A DNA stretch of 13,714 nucleotides from Cymbomonas tetramitiformis (lineage: Eukaryota; Chlorophyta; Pyramimonadophyceae; Pyramimonadales; Pyramimonadaceae), in assembly GCA_001247695.2 (NCBI GenBank), contig LGRX02026968.1:1-13714 (forward strand), read 5' to 3'. The notes beneath the pieces are model-generated. The model was not told the origin of the DNA and ran no database searches. It was given only the letters and a program-made list of their open reading frames with translations. Shown in pieces: positions 7,004 to 13,714 of this stretch. The first letter of the stretch is position 1. Each line of letters starts with the position of its first letter. The position numbers and the translations under genes are program-made.

Positions 7004-7167
7004 ATGATAATGTCATATCATCAGGCATCCTTGTCATCGAGAGTTCGTATGTCGAACTCGAAGATGGCAAAGCAAAGATACATCTTGAATACAAACAAGA
7101 ACCATCTTGGCTTTCAGCATGCGCGGAACTCGCATGCGCAACATGAACGAACTAGTCGTTATTACCA
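7004..7167. other. Unassigned spacer
   Basis: Contains two direct copies of GCATGCGC (near 7119 and 7132) and several GTCAT/ATCAT remnants of the preceding satellite. No credible gene. Confidence 0.4.
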
Positions 7168-7244
7168 TGCTGGTCGTTCAACCTACGTCTCGGGTTCACA
7201 ACCCAATGGCGGTACCATCTAAGATGATGGGAGACGTAAGGTAC
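7168..7244. repeat. 75-base dispersed repeat, copy B
   Basis: Second copy of the repeat at 6366-6440; the core CTCGGGTTCACAAC is identical. It is followed by the TCGCA-rich zone. Confidence 0.7.
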
Positions 7245-7454
7245 AAAAGTGAGGAAGCGTTGTGCTTCAGCAGATCTTCTTACAGAGACTGCACTCACAA
7301 ACCCGCTCATCCGTACACTTGCATTGTTGTTCAACTTTGCAGTGTTTATTTTGTATACTGATAATATATTTACGGCGCTTGTCTACATAGCCGTATCAGA
7401 TGGTATTCTAAAAGTCGTCAAGGCACGATACTCGATAACTTAAGTGGGTGCAGC

Positions 7455-8130
7455 GATAGACGTAGTATATTTAATATTGTTCGCAGGTTTGCAGGTGGGC
7501 GCATATCAACAGCGCTCGCATAATATTGAATATCTGCAGGGCGAATAATATACACTCGCATATCGATAGCGCAGAGATTGCGCGAGGAGATTTCTCGCAG
7601 CATACACGCGGAAACAGTTGATCGCACACATACACGATAAGGTGTGCGCAGGGCATATATCGACGCAGCAATGAAACGTATTCGCATAAATGGTTCGCAA
7701 ATATATGCATGTTCGCAGATGCGATAAATCAGCGGCGAAATCGTTTTCGCGTGGAAAATCATCAGCGCAGTATCACGATTTTCATAATTGCACAAAATTG
7801 CTTCATACATGTTGATGCGCGATGGTCATTAATTTACAGATGGCAGCATGCGCGATGGTCGCATATTTCTACAGAAGTGAATCGCAGCATGCGCGCGCTT
7901 GTATGATTCACCTTCGAAAATTGTCCAGAATGATACATTACATACTGGTCATCGACAGAATTTTGATTCGTATACATGTCAGCGCTCGCATTCGTATGCG
8001 ACGTATATCAGTGATTTTTGCAAATAATTCCTTCGCACTGTTTACAATATCAGCGTGTACAATGATTATGGCCTGTCAGCACGATATACGTTCTTCATGA
8101 TTTCGTCACATGCGAAGAACGTTCGATTTT
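7455..8130. repeat. TCGCA/TGCGA-dense zone
   Basis: TCGCA or its complement occurs well over a dozen times in about 650 bases (for example TTCGCAGG near 7481, CTCGCATA near 7515, TTCGCATAA near 7680, TTCGCAGATGCGATAA near 7712), far more than expected at this composition. ATGCGCGATGGTC occurs twice, at 7815-7827 and 7848-7860. Open frames of 60 to 130 codons exist on both strands but look like by-products of the missing TA-containing stops. No gene is called. Confidence 0.5.
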
Positions 8131-8241
8131 AGCGCGTACAAATTTTGATGTGTTTACATGCAGTGAGAAGCACATATGTATAAGCTCGTCGAAATTATAT
8201 GCAGAATGACTGTATACATGATCGTTATGCTTACCACTATG

Positions 8242-8275
8242 TTGCTGTGAAAGTATTATTATCATACTTCAGCAA
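8242..8275. repeat. Hairpin, 12 bp stem with bulge
   Basis: TTGCTG, a three-base bulge and AAGTAT pair with ATACTT and CAGCAA around a seven-base loop. Confidence 0.75.
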
Positions 8276-8358
8276 ATTCCAAAGTGTTCTGATGGCTGCA
8301 CAAATACTTTAATCATCAGCATTATTCTTATTAGCATCACAATGATCTGTTCACAACA

Positions 8359-8382
8359 TGTGTGTGCGAATCAGCACACACA
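8359..8382. repeat. Hairpin, 9 bp stem
   Basis: TGTGTGTGC and GCACACACA around GAATCA. The low-complexity arms make chance or slippage origin more likely than for the other hairpins. Confidence 0.7.
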
Positions 8383-8422
8383 CACATGCACTTATTTCAC
8401 TTACAGCAATCATCAACATGCA

Positions 8423-8447
8423 GTGCATACACTTTTATACTATGCAC
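8423..8447. repeat. Hairpin, 7 bp stem
   Basis: GTGCATA and TATGCAC around eleven bases. A second stem of the same size (TTGTACA 8482-8488 with TGTACAA 8502-8508) follows 35 bases later. Confidence 0.7.
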
Positions 8448-8893
8448 ATATCTTATGCTGAATGATTGCATTGATTGTGAATTGTACATGCTTTATTATA
8501 CTGTACAACTTGATCACGATACCAGCTGTAGTACATAGAGCATAAGCATATTGCAGTGAATGCTAGTCTATATTCGAATCCATGTAGCAAAGGGTGCCTG
8601 AAAGTAATCTCATCACCATAATTAGTTTGTCATGTCCTGGTGGAGCCGAGATGCTCTCCAGATCACATGTACATTCTATGGTGGATTACTGGATGGAATG
8701 CTCCCCTGAGCTTCATGTAAAATCTATCCAGCAACTCATTTTGTAATGAGATTAGCATGAAATTACAATGATCCCTAAACTTGATATATCATGTTAGATG
8801 TAATCAATACATGGTATGCTGACTGTCTTGCATGATAAATTGTCTAGGATATTGTGATACCCAGAACATATCCTGCAGATTGTGTACAAGTAA

Positions 8894-8907
8894 ACACACA
8901 CACACAC
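8894..8907. repeat. (AC)7 microsatellite
   Basis: Seven AC units; simple sequence repeat without further evidence of function. Confidence 0.9.
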
Positions 8908-9028
8908 TGGCATACGTACTAATCAGCAGTACTACACACTGCACATACACTAGCATTCATTATACATGTTGAGATTCACTGACTCAGAGTGAATAGATCA
9001 ACTATATTGTATATGGTAATATGGATAC

Positions 9029-9058
9029 CACTTTCCAAACACACGTGCGTGGAAAGTG
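9029..9058. repeat. Hairpin, 9 bp stem
   Basis: CACTTTCCA and TGGAAAGTG around twelve bases that contain the palindrome CACGTG. It lies just before repeat copy R1; copy R2 has a different stem (TCCCAC 10816-10821 with GTGGGA 10856-10861) in the corresponding position. Confidence 0.8.
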
Positions 9059-9067
9059 TCAATGATG

Positions 9068-9187
9068 GCGATACATAAGGGAACAGGATAAGACAACATG
9101 CTGTAGGGCTGGATGGAGTTATCTCCAGACCCGAAGGCAAAATACTGCACCCAAAAAACAGCTGGTAACTGTTGGGTGCAGTCCACT
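9068..9187. repeat. Hairpin repeat family R, copy 1
   Basis: Aligns with 10843-10968 through GTA/ATACATAAG, GCTGTA, CTGG, GAAGGCA, CACC, AACAGCTG-TAACTGTTGG; identity is about 65 % by eye. Two hairpins: CTGGA 9109-9113 with TCCAG 9124-9128; and ACTGCACCCAA 9144-9154 with TTGGGTGCAGT 9172-9182, a perfect 11 bp stem. A minus-strand open frame of about 69 codons (9207-8998) crosses it but has no recognisable product. Confidence 0.7.
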
Positions 9188-9540
9188 CGTCTCATCCCAC
9201 ATATCATCGCTGGAGCAACTACAACAACTACGTTGCATATTGACAGTTGAATCAGACTTGATCAGATCAATTGCATGCAACATACAGATCAGTATTTACA
9301 TGATATCTGACAATAGTGTTAAGGACAACCACACACATATAAATGTGCTGTGTCAAGTTGCTGTGATTGTATCCAGCAAAGTCCAGATTTGTTCTAAATA
9401 AGATATATCACTTTGATAAATCTTAAGAGCACAGACCTATGCTCAAAACAAATCGTAGGTTGAGAAATATCACTAAAGTGGGTGTATCCACTTAAGTTGA
9501 TAAATCTATACATAATCAGAAAAGTACATTTGCTGTGCAT

Positions 9541-9600
9541 GGGTTTGAATCAGTAAAACCCAAAATGCTGTCAACCATAAATGTTGATATACAGCACAAC
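9541..9600. repeat. Two adjacent hairpins
   Basis: GGGTTT and AAACCC (about 9541-9561), then TGCTGTCAAC with GTTG and ACAGCA (about 9565-9597). They are part of the dense series of inverted repeats in this half of the window. Confidence 0.6.
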
Positions 9601-9853
9601 TCACTTATTTGCTATGAAATTTGTCATATGCAAAAGTGAAGTTCCTTACAGTGATTCTGTACTTACATTCCACATATACACTGAGATATGTCACCAAAGC
9701 AATATTTTAGATAGCTGAAAAAGCTGTAAAATGGGTAAAAATGCTCCACGTTTAATTTCAAAATGAAAAATGTGTGCCCATTTTATTTAAAATTATGATT
9801 TTATACCTATTGAGGTATCAGGAAATCATAATGACACATGTCATATCTGTGTG

Positions 9854-10240
9854 ACACCCTAAATATTAGGTGTTGAATATATAGGGGTATACATATTGCT
9901 GTAACAATAAATCGCTCAAAATGCTGTACGTAAAACACATTTTGAAAATTTCGGATTGATTTTTTTTGCTGAAATGAATGTTTATATATCAAATAACAAT
10001 CCCTGATTTATGCAGCATGTGTAACGCCCTGTAACAACCCTAAAATTAAATGTGTGTAACAGGGGTGTAACGTACCTCCTGAAAACCACCTTACATTTAT
10101 GTAGGTATTAAATGCAGTTTTGCTTAAAAATCTTTGCAAAAACATTATACTGCTTATTTTTTACCTGAATTAGGGTTACTGATATCATGTAACACCCTAA
10201 TCACCATATTGAGTAACAGGGCCACTGTAACCACATATGC
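9854..10240. repeat. GTAACACCCTAA-type dispersed motif
   Basis: Variants of (T)GTAAC-(A)CCCTAA occur at 9852, 10020-10045 (three variants) and 10188, with the opposite orientation GTAACAGGG at 10055 and 10213. The first copy is part of a near-perfect palindrome, ACACCCTAAATATTAGGTGT (9854-9873). Too irregular to be telomeric sequence. Confidence 0.55.
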
Positions 10241-10261
10241 CCTAAAATGCCACTATTATTT

Positions 10262-10280
10262 CGAAAAACTTCGTTTTTCG
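10262..10280. repeat. Hairpin, 8 bp stem, 3-base loop
   Basis: CGAAAAAC and GTTTTTCG around TTC. Confidence 0.8.
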
Positions 10281-10328
10281 GCATTATTATATCATGCTAA
10301 ATCATCACAGACATGATAATACAGTAAG

Positions 10329-10506
10329 CAACAACCCAAAAACTGTTGGGCAACAACCCAAAAACTGCAGGGCTACAACCCAAGGACTGTAGGGCTGCAA
10401 CCCTAAAACTGTAACAGCTGCTTCCTATAAGGACTGCATGCTATAACCTATGAGGTATATAGGCAACTGACTGCCTATGTGTTCACACTTCCTCGAGGGG
10501 GGAAGA
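10329..10506. repeat. Repeat family E, copy 1: 22-base tandem units plus terminal box
   Basis: Four tandem units of exactly 22 bases start at 10329, 10351, 10373 and 10395 (CAACAACCCAAAAACTG.., the last reading CTGCAACCCTAAAACTG). A spacer with a 7 bp hairpin follows (ATAGGCA 10459-10465 with TGCCTAT 10472-10478), then a 22-base box at 10485-10506 starting ACACTTCCTCGAGGGG. The same order of parts occurs at 11732-11899. Confidence 0.75.
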
Positions 10507-10590
10507 AGGTGGATAGGATTATACACATATCCATTTTCCGATCTGGTGATTATGATGGATTGCTTTTGATAAAATCACTGCATCCACAAG

Positions 10591-10615
10591 TAACGTTGAA
10601 ATCTGTACAACGTTA
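10591..10615. repeat. Hairpin, 8 bp stem, nested
   Basis: TAACGTTG and CAACGTTA around nine bases. An outer, imperfect pairing of GTGATTATGATGGATT (from about 10547) with AATCCACCATCAC (from about 10616) encloses it. Confidence 0.7.
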
Positions 10616-10685
10616 AATCCACCATCACTAATAAAGTGTAAACTCGGATGGGAAACTATATCCCAATGAATATAAGTTGACTTTT

Positions 10686-10726
10686 GTTCAGCATTTACAT
10701 TCTCGAGTAAGTTTGAAATGCTGAAC
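10686..10726. repeat. Hairpin, 11 bp perfect stem
   Basis: GTTCAGCATTT and AAATGCTGAAC around a 19-base loop that contains CTCGAG. One of the three longest perfect stems in the window. Confidence 0.85.
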
Positions 10727-10800
10727 TATATACATAACATATAACCTGATACCATGCTTAATTGCATATCCTGGATCAGAAGATGATAGTTATATAATGT

Positions 10801-10816
10801 ATATATATATATATAT
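10801..10816. repeat. (AT)8 microsatellite
   Basis: Uninterrupted AT run immediately before repeat copy R2. Confidence 0.9.
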
Positions 10817-10842
10817 CCCACCTGATATACTTTGGCACTATA

Positions 10843-10968
10843 GCCGTACATAAGAGTGGGAAGGACAAGTGCATCGCTGTAAGACTGGCTGATATAGTCC
10901 CAGTGCTGAAGGCAGAATTTGGCACCTGAATAACAGCTGATAACTGTTGGTGACCACCATGCAAGACC
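10843..10968. repeat. Hairpin repeat family R, copy 2
   Basis: Diverged copy of 9068-9187. It keeps a first stem made of partly different pairs (ACTGG 10884-10888 with CCAGT 10900-10904) and the AACAG/CTGTT stem (10932-10936 with 10944-10948) enclosed by CACC/GGTG (10923-10926 with 10949-10952). A minus-strand open frame of 91 codons overlaps; its reading is similar to that over copy 1 only because the DNA is related. Confidence 0.7.
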
Positions 10969-11047
10969 TTCCAAGCGTAACTCCTTTGTCCTGAGATGCA
11001 AGTGAATTGTTCATAATATGTTGACATCACATAAAAGCATTCTGATA

Positions 11048-11098
11048 AAAACCCTATATATTCACATGAGTTGTCATCACTACAATGACATGGGTTTT
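11048..11098. repeat. Nested hairpin
   Basis: Outer stem AAAACCC (11048-11054) with GGGTTTT (11092-11098), inner stem TGTCAT (11072-11077) with ATGACA (11085-11090). Confidence 0.7.
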
Positions 11099-11275
11099 AG
11101 AATCGTCGAAATGAGTATAACTCCGATGAATTCATTAGTACAGAATAAGCTGTTGGGATTATTCCTCCGGCTGGATTGCAATCATTCACAATCCCTGTAC
11201 ATCCCGGTGACAAAATATTGCACTGGACTGATCACCACATTAGGTATAATCAGTGATATATAAGTCACCAGAGAA

Positions 11276-11298
11276 AGCATTGCAATCAGCACAATGCT
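11276..11298. repeat. Hairpin, 7 bp stem
   Basis: AGCATTG and CAATGCT around nine bases. Confidence 0.7.
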
Positions 11299-11356
11299 GT
11301 CTAGACTCACAAAGATGAGTAACATATATTCTCATATGTAATAAACAGAGGCACAA

Positions 11357-11436
11357 TGTGACCTACGCTAAAATCGCGTATGCTCGGGCACTGTATTGTG
11401 ACCTGCGCTAAGATCGTGTATGCATGGACACAACAT
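11357..11436. repeat. 40-base tandem repeat, two units
   Basis: Units at 11357-11396 and 11397-11436 share TGTGACCT(A/G)CGCTAA followed by ATCG(C/T)GTATGC. A third, diverged relative at about 11693-11722 (GGGCACTATATGACCCACGC) lies just before repeat copy E2. Confidence 0.8.
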
Positions 11437-11731
11437 GACTCGTGCCAATGACGTGGACATATTTTTTGCCACGACATCACATCTGAAATCAATAAATCAC
11501 TCAGAGTAAAGGTGTTGACATCAGTATAGCACCATTATACATATAGTCATGAGGATTTTAAGGAAGACACAGTCTCTCCGATATTGACAAACATGGTACA
11601 CATATTACCTATTTGAAATCCCACAGCATATAATGATGGTAATAACAAACCACTTCGCTGGAGGGTAGTGTTGTATATATATAGCACATGCTTGGGCACT
11701 ATATGACCCACGCTGATGACGTGAATTCGGG

Positions 11732-11899
11732 CTGCATCCCAACGACTGCAATGCACCTTTGGTGCAAGGGGCTGCATCCCGAGAACTGCTATCCAGCTTC
11801 ATAGTAAGCTATCACGTCATCACATAGAGGTCGGACCTCTGTTGTATTTGAACGGCGCTTGACAACCGCCTAGCAATACACTTCCTTGAGGGGGGAAGA
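11732..11899. repeat. Repeat family E, copy 2
   Basis: Degenerate CTGCATCCC units at 11732 and 11772, with a compact hairpin between (TGCACC, TTT, GGTGCA at 11751-11765), then hairpin AGAGGTC/GACCTCT (11826-11840), an imperfect stem GGCG/CGCC (11854-11870), and the box starting ACACTTCCTTGAGGGG at 11878-11899. The box differs from that of copy 1 at one of 22 bases, while the hairpin arms before it differ almost completely. Confidence 0.7.
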
Positions 11900-11998
11900 T
11901 GATAAGCTAGAAATACGACTAAAAACCAAATAAATAATAAAGACAAATAATAAAACAAATATAAGTTGCATCATTGTTTTTGTTTTGGTAAGCCTGAC

Positions 11999-12014
11999 TG
12001 ACTATATATAGTCA
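11999..12014. repeat. 16-base perfect palindrome
   Basis: TGACTATATATAGTCA reads the same on both strands; a dimeric binding site or cruciform tip is possible. The preceding 11900-11990 is very A+T-rich (AATAAATAATAAAG). Confidence 0.85.
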
Positions 12015-12173
12015 AACCATGCAGAACTCCATGAAGCTGACACATATATGTATCAAACATTTCTTGATCAGACATTGTATACATCCAGTCTAACATGTAT
12101 CCAAACAAGAATTGTATACTGACACGGTGCAAGCACTATAGCCTCTGCCACCGATGATCATTGAAAAGGGCAA

Positions 12174-12258
12174 CCAATCTTGATACTTCATACATATCAT
12201 CTGATTGGATCATTAAAGGTGTCAAGATTACTCAATGCAATATGCAGGCCACGGCCTG
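12174..12258. repeat. Overlapping hairpins
   Basis: AATCTTGA (12176-12183) pairs with TCAAGATT (12222-12229); alternatively CCAATC (12174-12179) pairs with GATTGG (12203-12208). CAGGCC and GGCCTG at 12245-12258 form a tight stem around AC. Confidence 0.7.
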
Positions 12259-12259
12259 A

Positions 12260-13570
12260 GTACAACACCTAAAAAGGTCAAAGCCACTGAGCTGACCGAT
12301 GCAGCATAAATGCTAGCTGCCTTGAAGGCTATACAATAAGCCTATTGCCCTTATGTCTTGATATGTATCCGTGTATTGGCATCTCTTTGAGGTAATTATG
12401 CCTACTGAATGAGCCATACCAACCATCTTATCTTCATTGATCATTACATATCTGATCATATCGCCATTGAGCAATGCCTATTCTGTGAGATTATATATCA
12501 CGAGGCATTTCATTAGTGCACATTAAACAATTATAGTGCAACAAAGATCATCGGCTCTTCATCCTACCAAAAGGTTGAGTTGTTGTCAATTGATTTTTCA
12601 GACACCATTTCTCAGAGGTCTATTCATCATGAAAGACAGAGTCTGTGCAATCATGGCTATTCAGCCTCCGACATAGCTGACATAGCTATTTAACTTATGA
12701 CCCAACCGTTGTTAAGCAGCCTCCACGCTATATAGCTGAAAAATGGCAAGCAATCTCTTCGGTCATTCTTGGGCATAGAGCAATCAAGCACAGCCAATCC
12801 AGGATGTTTATCCCGAAATTCTCCAAGAGTTATTCGTGTTTTTCATGTGTCATATGAAAACAGCTAATATACCGCCCTATGATGGGAGTCATCTCCTTCA
12901 GCGAGGGGAAGTGGTTATGCTGTAAAGTTGACCAATCTGATCATCATAAAAGTGACAGATTTAAGAAAATCGATTGAAACTTGTATTGAAAATGACTATT
13001 CCTTACAATAAGGTATTGCACCTAAGGGAATAAGGGTTTCATCGTCTAAAATAGGAAAAGACTTTTACATTGACTTTAGTTCCTGAATCCAGAATCGCAT
13101 AGAAAAAATGTTCTATCATGTGCATATAGAAAGCGCATTAAATTCAGATTCTGAGCATACAAATGGACTTGAATGCACTCGGGTTTGTACTAAGTTGCAA
13201 TTGTCCAAAGTTTTATTCTGACATCACTATTTATTTGTGGAATAACATACAATCGGGTATAAACCATCCACATATATATTGACACCATATTTGTAATTTC
13301 ATAACATTTTGGCACATAAGACAAGCATGCTTCATTGAGGAATAAAGACTCTTTGAAAGCTCATTCGGGAATGTTTAGAAATTTGTTGCCTCATCCATTA
13401 GGCCACGAAGTCTTGGAAAACCCGCAATCTGCATACGGTCTCCAAGCACAGTTCATCCTCATTCTGGAAAGTGACAGAAATTGTATAGTCATAAAACAAG
13501 TCACAATTCTATCGGATTGAAATGACACATTCATCATTCATACTTCTTTATCATAACAAGTCTCTGAATA
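12260..13570. other. A+T-rich stretch, no gene seen
   Basis: No open frame above about 60 codons and no recognisable RNA gene. Short stems continue: CATTG/CAATG near 12467, TTTTCAT/ATGAAAA (12840-12860), AATCTG/CAGATT (about 12933-12961), TTCTAT/ATAGAA (near 13115). The 61-codon open frame at 13335-13520 has no motif and is not called. Confidence 0.5.
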
Positions 13571-13575
13571 GTGTT

Positions 13576-13641
13576 TGCCCAAAATAAAATGGGCACCATT
13601 GAGATAAGTGATCATGTGCTGAAGAATATACACATATCACT
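13576..13641. repeat. Two adjacent hairpins near the window end
   Basis: TGCCCA (13576-13581) with TGGGCA (13590-13595); then AGTGAT-C-ATGTG (13607-13618) with CACATATCACT (13631-13641), an 11 bp stem with one bulged base. Confidence 0.75.
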
Positions 13642-13714
13642 AGGCAATGCCATGTTCTATTCATAATGAAATGACATGTCAGCCATCCATCAACTACGAA
13701 AATACAACTCGTAG

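Noticed and set aside
6715..7030. CTGATGA on the minus strand as a hammerhead ribozyme core
   Set aside because: No GAAA and no third stem at the required spacing at any of the sites examined.
7418..7810. Minus-strand 130-codon frame in the TCGCA-rich zone
   Set aside because: Composition follows the repeated word; no start context, motif or coding bias.
8568..8585. ATTCGAATCC as the B box of a tRNA
   Set aside because: No acceptor stem, A box or anticodon arm can be placed upstream on either strand.
9854..10240. CCCTAA-containing motifs as telomeric repeats
   Set aside because: They are scattered, variable and in both orientations, not a tandem array.
10329..10416. Four 22-base repeats as a CRISPR-like array
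   Set aside because: The units are directly adjacent with no spacers, and the setting is eukaryotic.
11836..11850. TGTTGTATTTG as the start of another copia LTR
   Set aside because: Only the TGTTG matches; no second repeat, primer site or polypurine tract in the right place.

Overview
The window looks like eukaryotic nuclear DNA from a repeat-rich, gene-poor region. A fungus, perhaps a basidiomycete, is my best guess, but that is inference. The reasons are a Ty1/copia-type long terminal repeat (LTR) pair with an initiator-tRNA-like primer binding site, a GTAAGT splice donor at the end of a minus-strand open frame, a Pro/Gln-rich broken coding stretch, and the absence of any bacterial operon, ribosome-binding-site or mobile-gene pattern. 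No tRNA, rRNA or enzyme of known family could be recognised anywhere.

Layout. (1) Bases 1-552 hold a minus-strand open frame, probably one exon of an unidentified gene. (2) Bases 553-5381 form one LTR element on the minus strand: 5' LTR at 4866-5381, primer binding site at 4851-4862, about 3.8 kb of interior without gag, protease, integrase, reverse transcriptase or RNase H, polypurine tract at 1066-1078, 3' LTR at 553-1065. It is best called a non-autonomous (LARD-like) element. Its interior has a G+C-rich half (about 1300-3430) built of tandem duplications and an A-rich half (3430-4850) with a 27-base perfect palindrome. The two LTRs are mosaic: 70 % of their length is nearly identical, the rest clearly diverged, and I find no target-site duplication. 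(3) Bases 5382-6540 hold a cluster of AAAAGTG octamers, then a broken Pro/Gln-rich coding region that starts at an ATG at 5672 and continues in shifted frames to about 6540. (4) Bases 6366-8200 hold a 75-base dispersed repeat pair, a GTCATAC minisatellite that grades into 28- and 60-base hairpin units, and a zone dense in TCGCA/TGCGA. (5) Bases 8200-13714 are A+T-rich with no credible gene, but packed with short perfect inverted repeats of 6 to 11 bp.

The most striking point is in part 5. At least two families of old dispersed repeats (9068-9187 with 10843-10968; 10329-10506 with 11732-11899) have diverged strongly in sequence, yet both copies keep hairpins at matching positions, sometimes made of different base pairs. 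The divergent part of the two LTRs shows a weaker form of the same thing. Either the hairpins are maintained because they matter (structured RNA, a replication or centromere-type role, or a DNA-hairpin transposition substrate), or a mutational process in this genome creates short inverted repeats. The sequence alone does not decide between these.
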